From: a virus
Length of the DNA: 27,435 nucleotides
IMG/VR virus record: IMGVR_UViG_3300038424_000692
Location: 1 to 27,435 of that record
Reading direction: 5' to 3' (one strand)
This document shows positions 5,606-13,042 of this stretch, piece after piece (the first letter of the stretch is position 1; every line of letters starts with the position of its first letter). The notes under the pieces were generated by a model, which worked only from the letters and a program-made list of their open reading frames with translations, had not been told where the DNA came from and did no database searches. Made by a program: the position numbers and the translations under genes.

Positions 5606-7642
5606 TTATTTCAAAAAACTTAATTTTTCTTTCTTACCCCATTCAACAAATTTCTCAGCTATACCATCAGGGAGTTCTCCGCCATGATTGTGCAAGTCAT
5701 GACTTATTATTAAATGACCATTTTTATCTACTTTAGGTTTATTATTATCTGAATTCAAATAGACATAATCTCCAGAATTATTTTTACCTGATTTTTCAGA
5801 AACTGCAAAGAAGATTTCATAATTATTTTTTTTAGGGCATTTTTCATCATCCCATTTCTGCAGAAATAAAACAGAGGTCTTAGTTCCAGTATGAGGTTTA
5901 AAGGTATTGACTCCCAAACTTACAACTCCTAAAATCCTAGCCTGGTCCATAATATGCTCTCTTAGAAGCTTATCATTAGTGTTATTAAATCTCCCTTGAG
6001 GAAGAACTATTGCCATTCTTCCACCAGGTCGTAATAAATCTAAATTTCTTTCAATAAATAAAATATCTCTCCCAATTTTATTTACAGGCTTTCCATTTTT
6101 ATTATATCCAAAACTATATTTATGTATAATACGTGGCTCTTTTATATCACCTGCAAAAGGAGGATTTGCCATGACTATATCAAAATTAAATTCTTTATAG
6201 GAATCTTGATCTCTCTTAAGTTTCTCCAATCTTTCAAATCCTTCACCATATGTTGAAAACCATTTTTTATCCGATATAGTTTCATCCCATCTTTCATAGT
6301 CTAGACTATTAAGATGTAGTACATTAGTCTTACCATCTCCCGCAATTAAATTTAATGTTCTTGCAACTCTAACTGCTTTTTCATCAAAATCTATTCCAAA
6401 AACTTTTAACATATCTTTTTTATCTTCTTTTGAAACATCTAATCCTGAGAATAAATGACCTGTTAAATAAAAGATTGTATGAACAGGAAAACCACAAGAA
6501 CCTGCGGCAGGATCAATCATATATTCCCCACTCTTTGGATTTAACATTTTTACACACATATCAATAACATGTCTTGGTGTGAAATATTGACCTTTTTCTC
6601 CTTTGGCAGATTTATTTATTAAATATTCAAAAGCTTCATCTATAACTTGAAGATTAGAATTGAATAATTTAACATCTTGCAAACTAGAGACACAAACTGC
6701 TAAATGTGAAGGAGTTAAAGCAATTTTGCTATCTTCTTGGAAAACTCCTTTCCAAATATCTTTTGCTTCATCAAACAAATCTTGTATTTTTTTTCTTAAA
6801 TCTCCTTCAGATTGTCCTGTATTTCTAAATTCTAAATTCCTAAAATCTGAATCATCAAAATCAGATAATACTTCTTTTATTTTATCAAAATTATCAAACC
6901 TATATTCACTTATTTTCTTTTTTATATATCTCTCAACTAAAAGCTTGTCCTCTCTACTCTTTAGCTCATCATAAAGTTTAGCGAAAATCAATTTGAATAC
7001 TTCTTCAAAGACATCAACTCCCGCATTTGCGAGAACTTCATCTTCCATTTCTAAGATAATTGTTTTTAACGATTTTCCTTCATTAGGAATCTTATCCTTT
7101 ATTATTAGGTCTTTTAATGTGAATCTTTCTTTTAATATTTCTAATAGTGTTTGTTTAGAATCAGGAATATCTGTTATATCTTCAAAATAATTTGGATCTT
7201 TTCTATTGTAATGAGATATTTGATCTCCATTTGTCCAAACTCCAATTGGGGCCCCCGTAGCATTACAATATGAACGAAGTTGTCTTTTTCCATCTAATAA
7301 TTTAGGTTTTTTTATTTCTACTATAATATACTCTACATTAGGTCTATCTTTATCAAAAATAACTATATCTGCAAATTTTACCTCTCTCCCAAAATTAATT
7401 GGATACTCAACTCTTATTCTTTGTTCAGAATAACCATATTTGTTAATTAACCTATTTAGATAGAGTTGTCTTACAATTTCTTCAGGTTTCAAAACTATCT
7501 CTTTTTTTCTTATTATACAATCAAGATAATATTTGTTTTCCCTCTTTCTAATTTTTTTGCTAAAATCTAGAAGTTCTTTTTCGCTAAATAGATTCAGACC
7601 ATAATTTGAATCTCTTAATATGTTCTTAATATCTTCAATCAT
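5606..7642 (-). CDS. HsdM-like adenine methylase with N-terminal HsdR-type nuclease domain
   Basis: 678 residues from the ATG at 7642. This start is chosen over more distant ones because it has GGGAGAAG just upstream and overlaps the preceding regulator gene by ATGA. Residues 55-150 form an HsdR_N-type PD-(D/E)XK domain (D92 in FADIVIF, E109-I-K111 in VEIKKP). Residues 300-620 form a gamma-type N6-adenine methylase: GQYFTPRHVI, motif I DPAAGSCGF (377-385) and motif IV NPPF (493-496). The C-terminus (ELPDGIAEKFVEW...) is like type I HsdM proteins that normally precede hsdS, but no specificity subunit follows; instead an EVE/NucS-like nuclease frame does. Possible roles are self-methylation of the virus or an unusual restriction system. 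Confidence 0.88.
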   Translation of the reverse strand: MIEDIKNILRDSNYGLNLFSEKELLDFSKKIRKRENKYYLDCIIRKKEIVLKPEEIVRQLYLNRLINKYGYSEQRIRVEYPINFGREVKFADIVIFDKDRPNVEYIIVEIKKPKLLDGKRQLRSYCNATGAPIGVWTNGDQISHYNRKDPNYFEDITDIPDSKQTLLEILKERFTLKDLIIKDKIPNEGKSLKTIILEMEDEVLANAGVDVFEEVFKLIFAKLYDELKSREDKLLVERYIKKKISEYRFDNFDKIKEVLSDFDDSDFRNLEFRNTGQSEGDLRKKIQDLFDEAKDIWKGVFQEDSKIALTPSHLAVCVSSLQDVKLFNSNLQVIDEAFEYLINKSAKGEKGQYFTPRHVIDMCVKMLNPKSGEYMIDPAAGSCGFPVHTIFYLTGHLFSGLDVSKEDKKDMLKVFGIDFDEKAVRVARTLNLIAGDGKTNVLHLNSLDYERWDETISDKKWFSTYGEGFERLEKLKRDQDSYKEFNFDIVMANPPFAGDIKEPRIIHKYSFGYNKNGKPVNKIGRDILFIERNLDLLRPGGRMAIVLPQGRFNNTNDKLLREHIMDQARILGVVSLGVNTFKPHTGTKTSVLFLQKWDDEKCPKKNNYEIFFAVSEKSGKNNSGDYVYLNSDNNKPKVDKNGHLIISHDLHNHGGELPDGIAEKFVEWGKKEKLSFLK

Positions 7643-7800
7643 TTCTTCTCCCTTCCCAAATACTCTTTTATTGCAATTTCTATTATGGGAGATCTGTCTG
7701 GCTGAACGGGTTTTATTTTTCCACGATAATCGTCTAAGTTTTTCAAAACTTCTTGACTGATAGAAATAGTTATCTTTCCTTTTGTTACCTTCTCCTTCAT
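7639..7800 (-). CDS. Ribbon-helix-helix regulator (CopG/Arc-like)
   Basis: 53 residues. The N-terminal strand KITISIS is followed by two helices (QEVLKNLDDYRG and SPIIEIAIKEYL), the classic ribbon-helix-helix pattern in which a dimer inserts a two-stranded sheet in the DNA major groove. It is the first gene of the R-M operon and overlaps the methylase start by 4 bases (ATGA). Repeated GTATGA boxes lie just upstream, so it is very probably the operon's own repressor, a common design for timing R-M expression after entry into a new host. Confidence 0.82.
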   Translation of the reverse strand: MKEKVTKGKITISISQEVLKNLDDYRGKIKPVQPDRSPIIEIAIKEYLGREKK

Positions 7801-7816
7801 AATTTAAATTAGAAGG

Positions 7817-7890
7817 GTATGATTTATAAGACTTAGTATGATAAGTATGATTAGTCATACTAAGTGGTATGAAATAGTAATATATAAATT
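7817..7890 (-). promoter_or_regulatory. R-M operon promoter with GTATGA operator array
   Basis: Four direct GTATGA hexamers (7817-7822, 7836-7841, 7845-7850, 7867-7872) and one inverted copy (7855-7860). A perfect 10-bp inverted repeat CTTAGTATGA/TCATACTAAG spans 7832-7864. A TATA-like stretch lies at 7880-7890 on the far side, so the boxes sit between promoter and start codon, where bound repressor would block transcription. Confidence 0.65.
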
Positions 7891-7942
7891 TTATGGTACC
7901 AAAATATTTATATAGTTTATTGCATTCGTGCAAAGCCTGTTA

Positions 7943-8006
7943 TAAAAAAAAGCAAAGGGCGGTGTCTCGAACTTAAACTCAAAAAGAGTTTAATGGAGTT
8001 CGCCCA
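7943..8006 (-). terminator. Strong hairpin plus T-run after the structural operon
   Basis: Read on the - strand, a long imperfect stem-loop (outer GGGCG 7957-7961 with CGCCC 8001-8005; GAAC with GTTC; inner TTAAACTC 7973-7980 with GAGTTTAA 7986-7993; AAAAA loop) is followed by a run of eight T (7943-7950). It lies just after the last gene of the 13-kb operon (stop at 8042) and looks like an intrinsic-type terminator. Confidence 0.6.
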
Positions 8007-8041
8007 TTTGAACATAAAAACAATAAGTTAAAATTCAGGCC

Positions 8042-8575
8042 TTATTTTGGCTTTATCCAGTGGATTATAGAATATCTCATTGCAAAGATAATTATAGCAA
8101 GTGCAGCAAAGAATGCTATTAATCCTGATATAGCTTGTGATCCATTATTAGGAGCATAGCCAACCATATTGTAATTATACCATACTGAAATCAATGATCC
8201 ATTTCCAAGCCCATTAGTAACTGAGCTATTGAGAACCTGTATTACTCCATTTTGTCCAATTGAAGTAGGCTCTGTTATGATCCAATCTGTTCCCTGAGTT
8301 GTATTTCTAGTCTGGTTTCCTAAAACAATATTGGAAAATCCCCCCTGGACATTTGCGCCATTCAGTGTTATCTGAGCATTTAGGCTCGTTGAATTAGGTA
8401 TTACACCTGTGGCATTATAAGCATTTGTGATGTTGAAAGTCTGATTTGTCACATAGAAAGTGCCTGTTTCAATACCATTGGAATTTGTGATTATAGGGAA
8501 AAATGCCAGGGCTATAATTACTCCAATGAACAGGATTAATACTCCGCCTACAAATGTTTGATTTGTCTTGTCCAT
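8042..8575 (-). CDS. Glycosylated ectodomain protein with two membrane helices
   Basis: 177 residues. One hydrophobic helix near the N-terminus (about 8-28), an extracellular middle region of about 115 residues with many N-x-S/T sites (NQTFNIT, NST, NQTRNTT), and a second helix (about 147-166) ending in a short basic tail (HWIKPK). Both ends would be inside and the centre outside the cell or virion. Last gene of the large - strand operon, before the terminator hairpin. It resembles minor envelope proteins of archaeal membrane viruses in plan only; no family recognised. Confidence 0.75.
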   Translation of the reverse strand: MDKTNQTFVGGVLILFIGVIIALAFFPIITNSNGIETGTFYVTNQTFNITNAYNATGVIPNSTSLNAQITLNGANVQGGFSNIVLGNQTRNTTQGTDWIITEPTSIGQNGVIQVLNSSVTNGLGNGSLISVWYNYNMVGYAPNNGSQAISGLIAFFAALAIIIFAMRYSIIHWIKPK

Positions 8576-8836
8576 TTATTCTCCCCTCCTCTTCTTTCCA
8601 TGATGAAAACCGCCTAATCGTGTTGCAAATTCAGCTCTTTCCTTCAAGAGCTTTGTCACTTTCAGCTCCTTCTTTCCTTCATGAGTGGGATTCGTTATTC
8701 TCTGGCCTATTTTTGTTCTGTCGATCTTCTGAAGAAGAGTCTTCGGAATCTTCTCTCCTATTGGGATGCCTAATTCCTCATGCAATGCCCCCCTTTTTTT
8801 CTTATCAATTATATCTTGTATCCATTTTTTCGGCAT
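8576..8836 (-). CDS. Small basic protein with phage-type 'KKWIQ..GAL' start
   Basis: 86 residues, basic, no membrane segment. The start (PKKWIQDIIDKKKRGALHEELGIPIGEKIP) follows the pattern of a short conserved protein seen in many phages and large viruses (W-I-Q-x-A-I-x-K-P-G-A-L...). The tail ends GFHHGKKRRGE. It abuts the next gene with no gap. A virion or DNA-associated role is plausible from charge and location. The family resemblance is from memory of the motif only. Confidence 0.7.
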   Translation of the reverse strand: MPKKWIQDIIDKKKRGALHEELGIPIGEKIPKTLLQKIDRTKIGQRITNPTHEGKKELKVTKLLKERAEFATRLGGFHHGKKRRGE

Positions 8837-9084
8837 TATAATCTCTTAGGAGAGCTCCTGAATCCTATGCTTCTTGAAACTTTCTTTTTTCCTAAAGGAT
8901 TCTTAAGATTCAAAATCTTTGGCAATTCCTTTTTTTCTTTCCTTTTCTCGGAATTTTCAATCTTCTCCTTTTTTTCTTTCCTTTTCTCGGAATTTTCAAT
9001 CTTCTTTGATTGCACGAATCTTTTCAGTCCAGCCATCTTTTCTTTTTGCTGGAACAAGTCTTTTGTAGTTATCGATTCTACCAT
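8836..9084 (-). CDS. Highly charged protein with internal 13-residue repeat
   Basis: 82 residues, very Lys/Glu-rich. The unit KIENSEKRKEKKE occurs twice in tandem (about residues 28-40 and 41-53) and reflects a direct DNA repeat of about 39 bp (8925-9004 region), evidently a recent in-frame duplication. The C-terminus is basic (KKKVSRSIGFRSSPKRL). It overlaps neighbours by 1 base on both sides (TAATG junctions), so it is co-translated. Function unknown; likely disordered or coiled coil, possibly nucleic-acid binding. Confidence 0.68.
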   Translation of the reverse strand: MVESITTKDLFQQKEKMAGLKRFVQSKKIENSEKRKEKKEKIENSEKRKEKKELPKILNLKNPLGKKKVSRSIGFRSSPKRL

Positions 9085-9449
9085 TATAATTTCACCCTCT
9101 CATTGAATAAAATCCCGGTATCAGTAACAGCGCTTTTCCTTGGCTTCGAGAATATCGGCTCGGCATTTATCAGCAGGCTTTCCTTCGGAGTATTGAAAAT
9201 GCCTTTCTGGTTTATCATTGAATTTTCCATCGCCTCATGATGCCTCTGCTTCCTGAACTTCATCACAGCATCGGAAATCTTCTTCTCGGATTCTTGCTTC
9301 TGGAATCTTTCAAGTTCCCTTTGCATCGGGGACTTTTTCTTCTCCTGGATTTTCGTGTAGATTCTGTCCTCTTCAGTCATCTCTTTCTCGACTCTTTTTT
9401 TCTCTTTCCGTTTTGCTTGAAAATCTTCCACAAACTCTTTTATCCCCAT
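9084..9449 (-). CDS. Charged coiled-coil protein, unknown
   Basis: 121 residues. The first 80 are Lys/Glu/Arg-rich helix (FVEDFQAKRKEKKRVEKEM...), the last 40 less charged (IFNTPKESLLINAEPIF). No membrane segment, no cysteine. First gene of a sub-cluster of four (9449 down to 8042) with its own TATA box about 30 bases upstream. With the two genes after it, it forms a group of soluble, charged proteins amid membrane proteins, perhaps internal virion or genome-associated proteins. Confidence 0.68.
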   Translation of the reverse strand: MGIKEFVEDFQAKRKEKKRVEKEMTEEDRIYTKIQEKKKSPMQRELERFQKQESEKKISDAVMKFRKQRHHEAMENSMINQKGIFNTPKESLLINAEPIFSKPRKSAVTDTGILFNERVKL

Positions 9450-9476
9450 TTTTATGTTTTTTAAAGGTATCTTCTC

Positions 9477-9489
9477 TTTATAAATTTAA
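9477..9489 (-). promoter_or_regulatory. Internal promoter (TATA box) for 9449-8042
   Basis: On the - strand AAATTTATAAAG lies about 30 bases before the ATG at 9449, in the only clear gap (9450-9485) of this part of the operon. It suggests separate expression of the last four genes. Confidence 0.5.
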
Positions 9490-9749
9490 TATTTTACTAA
9501 TTTAGCCAGACCATAATAAATTCCAAGACCGACCAATACAAGCATCAAGGCGTACAATCCTCCCAGATGCACTGCCATGAACACTCCGAATAATACTACG
9601 AATGAAAGATAAACCCTGTCCGGCATCCTGAACAAACCTGCTCCAGCTGAAATTAGGATCAGGGCGAGGAATATGAAGATATTCCAGTTTCCAGCAAGGA
9701 CATTCACAAATAAGTTATCAAGAGCAAATGGAGCGAGATATACTGCCAT
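9486..9749 (-). CDS. Small hydrophobic three-span membrane protein
   Basis: 87 residues, mostly hydrophobic: segments about 22-40 (NIFIFLALILISAGAGLF), 46-66 and 64-84 (LYALMLVLVGLGIYYGLA). It begins MAVYLAPFALDN without a signal peptide and ends in a basic LAKLVKY. Its ATG overlaps the stop of the preceding gene by one base, so the two are translated together. No family recognised. Confidence 0.68.
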   Translation of the reverse strand: MAVYLAPFALDNLFVNVLAGNWNIFIFLALILISAGAGLFRMPDRVYLSFVVLFGVFMAVHLGGLYALMLVLVGLGIYYGLAKLVKY

Positions 9750-10180
9750 CAGAAATCAGTCCCCCTGAAAAATTCAACGAGCGCGACGATTAAATTAAAT
9801 GCGAATGGAGCAAGGATCAATCCAGTAACCGCCCCTATCCATGGCGTGAATGACAAGCCATAATTTATTATTCCGATTATTATCGACACGTAAAGATAAA
9901 GTGTCGTGGTTATGAAAGGAAGTATTACGAAGTTTTCAGGGCTTGTTCTAGTGAAGAATCCGATTATGACTCCCAGCCCTATTCCTGCCCATATTCCTGC
10001 GCTTCCAAACACGGCCTGCCAGAAATTAGAGGTTATGTTGAAGCTTGTCAGCCCGAGGGCATTGAATGTGATTCCGAGAAGATTAAACAATGAATTCAAC
10101 GCCCCTATAGTCACTCCTCCAAGCTGGAGAAGCAAGGCTGTTCCAGTGATTACAAACACATAATTCCATACAATCTTCAT
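9749..10180 (-). CDS. Multi-span membrane protein, unknown
   Basis: 143 residues with about four hydrophobic spans (about 7-28, 58-76 GIWAGIGLGVIIGFF, 83-105 and 112-137). Acidic/basic residues are rare except near the loops. It overlaps the 788-residue spike gene by ATGA and the following gene by 1 base. The close coupling to the spike suggests a membrane partner or anchor, but this is inference from position. Confidence 0.7.
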   Translation of the reverse strand: MKIVWNYVFVITGTALLLQLGGVTIGALNSLFNLLGITFNALGLTSFNITSNFWQAVFGSAGIWAGIGLGVIIGFFTRTSPENFVILPFITTTLYLYVSIIIGIINYGLSFTPWIGAVTGLILAPFAFNLIVALVEFFRGTDF

Positions 10181-12543
10181 CTCGTAGTCTCCCGGATGAT
10201 AAATCCTATCGTCATGAAGAGCATCAAGGCAGAAGGAAAGTATGGAATGGCTCCTATCGGATTAAGGAAACCGTCAAATCCCAATACCCAGTCGAAGAAA
10301 ATTACAAGGCTAGTCATTATCCCCATTATTATTCCCGGATTCTGAAGCGAGAATTTCCAGGATATAAATCCAGTTACGTAGAATATGATTATGTAGATTA
10401 TCAGCGCTGCAGAAAAAGAATCGAGGCCGAACATGCCTGAATTTACGTCTGCCGTAAAATCGGAGAAGAAATTTGCAAGGCTGAATCCTGTTCCTACATT
10501 ATTGAAGACATCCCATGCGACTGTTGAATTTACTATAGTGTTGTTTATATAATAGAAATAATTCATCCTGACATAGCTGTAATTAAGAACGCTCCCGTTG
10601 AAAGTAATGCTTCCGCCAGTTTGGGATGAAGAGCTGTTCGAGCCTATTAAAGTTCCATTGCTTCCATAAAGATTAAAGCTGAAATTCTGCAGGGCCCAAT
10701 ATGCGCTGCTTATCGAATAATTGAAAAGATAAAAAGTCCCATTATTAAGAGTTTGGACTGGCGGGCTGATTGACTGGCTTATTCCCCTTGTATAATCTGA
10801 TTGGTTTCCAGAGGAACTTCCAAGTGTTATGGTATAACCAGTCTGTGTAGGGAAGATCGTTTCAGTGAAAGGGTTATATCCTGCAAGATTAAATGCAAAT
10901 GTATATTGTGTCAAAGGATCAACAAAGAATGAAATTCCGCCATCCTGTCCGCTTATTCCTGAACCAACAATAGTGGAACTTCCATTTATCACTTTCGTTG
11001 CTGTCCCATTAACTCCTATGAGTGGCTGTGTTGCCGAATTTACGACCTGGAATGTGACAATCTGTCCGGACGGAATCTGCAGGAGATATAAAATAATATT
11101 CGTAATGGCATTTGAAAATAGCATGTTTCCTATGACATTTGTCCTTGTCGCATAAGAGGGAGCATTGTAGCTTATCGAATAATTCATGCTGATTGTCTGG
11201 TTTGATGGAAGAAAACAGAAAGGATAATTGTAATTCTGGGTAGAGTTTGAATAAGACAATGTCTTGAAGATGCTTCCGCCTCCCAGCCAGTAATTGAAAG
11301 TTGATGTTGGAGTTGTGGCATTCAAGACAGTTTGGTTAAGTTCATCCTGAAAGCTGAAATTTATATATGGGCTTCCGCCAATGCAATAAGCTAAAGAAAT
11401 ATTGCTTACATTCTGCTGTAATGTGGAAGAATTAACTTGTGCAGTTCCATTATTCCAGCTGAAATAAAAATTATTTGATGCTATTCCTATAGGAACATCA
11501 AGAGAGCTTGAGATATTATATGTGTTTGAACCTCCCGAAGATAAGGCTGCCGCATAAAATTTGTTGGCATAATTCAGGGAATAATTTGAGGGAGCATATC
11601 CATTGGTTATAAGAGTAAGAGCAAATTGCTGGTTTGATGTTTCATAAGCGGTAAGATTATAATTAAATATCTGGTTTGAAGTATTGAAAGTGAAATTTCC
11701 GTTTGTAGCCCAAGTTGAATTAGTCTTCGTGGAGTTTGAATAAAATCCTTTGACATTCCAGGTAAAATTCGCCACTGGAAAATTTCCGAATGATACTGAT
11801 GAAGTTGTAGTCGAGAGGTTTCCTAAATTAATATTAGTAGAATTCCATAAGGTTCCATTATTAAACCATATAAAATAAGTCGCATTGTTCCATGTCGCAT
11901 TATTGATATTTATTGAAGCATTTGTATAATTCACGACGAAATTCGTTCCGGTTACAATGATATTAGATTGGTTTGCAGGAAGAGTCAGATTAAGCTGGGT
12001 AGGGGTTGAAGTATTCTGAAGCATGATGCTGATAAAATCTTCAGGAGCTCCAACCTGCATATTATTCCCATCAAAAGTTCCTGTCCAGTTAATCCAGTTT
12101 CCAGGAAGTCCTGGGGGGGCTGTAAATCCACCCCCGCTTGCATAACACTGCTGATATGAGCTCCCGCCATTATTCACAGCAATCAAATAATTATATCCAT
12201 TAGTTAAACTAATTGGATTGGAAAATGTTGCCGTGACCCCACTGAAAGATGCACTTCCCAGAAGAGTTCCAGTTGATGGAGTTCCATTCACATAAACATA
12301 GGCAGTTGTAGCAGTTTCCAGTCCATATAATGTTACATTGACTATTGCGACATTGTTTATCAAAGGAGTTATCTGCATTCCCCTGTATGATGTTCCAGCC
12401 CCGCAATTTGCATAAGGATAGCCATTTGCATATTGGGAACTTAAAGCAACCAATGATTCATTATCTAGAGTTGCATGAAGATATGGCAGTATTGCCAATA
12501 ATAAAACTGCCCCGAATAATAATATAAATATTTTCTTGTTCAT
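10177..12543 (-). CDS. Large glycosylated surface (spike) protein with C-terminal membrane anchor
   Basis: 788 residues. Signal peptide at 1-25 (KKIFILLFGAVLLLAILP), then about 670 residues of Asn/Ser/Thr-rich beta-type sequence with dozens of N-x-S/T sequons and Ig-like or jelly-roll-like strands, and almost no charged residues. Three hydrophobic helices close the protein (about 700-720, 727-746, 763-783), leaving a short internal tail (RETTR). This is the plan of an archaeal virus receptor-binding spike or a host-type surface adhesin. The SSV1 attachment protein C792 is of similar size, which is suggestive only. It overlaps both neighbours by 4 bases. Confidence 0.78.
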   Translation of the reverse strand: MNKKIFILLFGAVLLLAILPYLHATLDNESLVALSSQYANGYPYANCGAGTSYRGMQITPLINNVAIVNVTLYGLETATTAYVYVNGTPSTGTLLGSASFSGVTATFSNPISLTNGYNYLIAVNNGGSSYQQCYASGGGFTAPPGLPGNWINWTGTFDGNNMQVGAPEDFISIMLQNTSTPTQLNLTLPANQSNIIVTGTNFVVNYTNASININNATWNNATYFIWFNNGTLWNSTNINLGNLSTTTSSVSFGNFPVANFTWNVKGFYSNSTKTNSTWATNGNFTFNTSNQIFNYNLTAYETSNQQFALTLITNGYAPSNYSLNYANKFYAAALSSGGSNTYNISSSLDVPIGIASNNFYFSWNNGTAQVNSSTLQQNVSNISLAYCIGGSPYINFSFQDELNQTVLNATTPTSTFNYWLGGGSIFKTLSYSNSTQNYNYPFCFLPSNQTISMNYSISYNAPSYATRTNVIGNMLFSNAITNIILYLLQIPSGQIVTFQVVNSATQPLIGVNGTATKVINGSSTIVGSGISGQDGGISFFVDPLTQYTFAFNLAGYNPFTETIFPTQTGYTITLGSSSGNQSDYTRGISQSISPPVQTLNNGTFYLFNYSISSAYWALQNFSFNLYGSNGTLIGSNSSSSQTGGSITFNGSVLNYSYVRMNYFYYINNTIVNSTVAWDVFNNVGTGFSLANFFSDFTADVNSGMFGLDSFSAALIIYIIIFYVTGFISWKFSLQNPGIIMGIMTSLVIFFDWVLGFDGFLNPIGAIPYFPSALMLFMTIGFIIRETTR

Positions 12544-12797
12544 CTTTTAATTTTTCCTCCCAATATCATCCCAAAGCAGATGCTTAATATCGCAAGTATA
12601 AAATAAGGAACTGCCGCGTCATTTATCAGGCATAATAATTTTGTCCCGTCTGAAATCAGCGAAGGAGTCGCGCATAAAAACAGGCTCCTGTTATTAGTTA
12701 CCAAATCTTCTGCAAGTGGAATGAACATGGTTCCGAATATGAAGAAGACGACTGCGAGGACAATTCCAAGGAATGCCCCCTCGCCTTTCTTGTTCAT
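12540..12797 (-). CDS. Pilin-like two-helix membrane protein, paralogue 1
   Basis: 85 residues from MNKKGEGAFLG; this start overlaps the upstream stop by ATGA, so a more distant ATG is rejected. K-K-G-E followed by a hydrophobic helix (GAFLGIVLAVVFFIFG) is a class III (archaeal type IV pilin) signal. A short loop with two cysteines 15 residues apart (CATPSLISDGTKLLC) leads to a second helix ending GMILGG. The neighbouring gene has the same plan, so the two are tandem paralogues. Likely a small structural or envelope protein; cleavage by a host prepilin peptidase is possible. Confidence 0.75.
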   Translation of the reverse strand: MNKKGEGAFLGIVLAVVFFIFGTMFIPLAEDLVTNNRSLFLCATPSLISDGTKLLCLINDAAVPYFILAILSICFGMILGGKIKR

Positions 12798-13042
12798 GCG
12801 AATCCTCCTATAATCATTCCAATAAGCCCGAATATTATTGCCACAAAGAAAGGCGAATAGATATCCATCATCGTGCATGTCGCTTGACTTCCAAAATCAA
12901 GGGTCGAGAATATCTTAGTGCATCCCATAGAGACTCTGACTCCCTGCACTGAAGAATTCATCGCTGTCCCTATCGCCAGTGCAAAAAAGAATAATAATAC
13001 CGCAAACATCACAGCATATCCTATAGAGCCTCTCTTGTTCAT
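12794..13042 (-). CDS. Pilin-like two-helix membrane protein, paralogue 2
   Basis: 82 residues starting MNKRGSIGYAVMF, a class III signal-like N-terminus, then a long hydrophobic helix, a loop with two cysteines 15 residues apart (CTKIFSTLDFGSQATC), and a second helix ending GMIIGG. Same order and spacing as the next gene. It overlaps genes on both sides by ATGA. Directly follows the 922-residue protein. Confidence 0.75.
   Translation of the reverse strand: MNKRGSIGYAVMFAVLLFFFALAIGTAMNSSVQGVRVSMGCTKIFSTLDFGSQATCTMMDIYSPFFVAIIFGLIGMIIGGFA

Noticed and set aside
7643-7933. 97-residue N-terminal extension of the methylase
   Set aside because: It has Asn/Tyr/Ser-rich non-domain composition and covers the operator array and the RHH gene in another frame. 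The ATG at 7642 has a ribosome-binding site and overlap.
7957-8005. tRNA-like structure
   Set aside because: No T-loop (GTTCGAATC-type) or acceptor pairing. It is a single imperfect stem-loop with a T-run.
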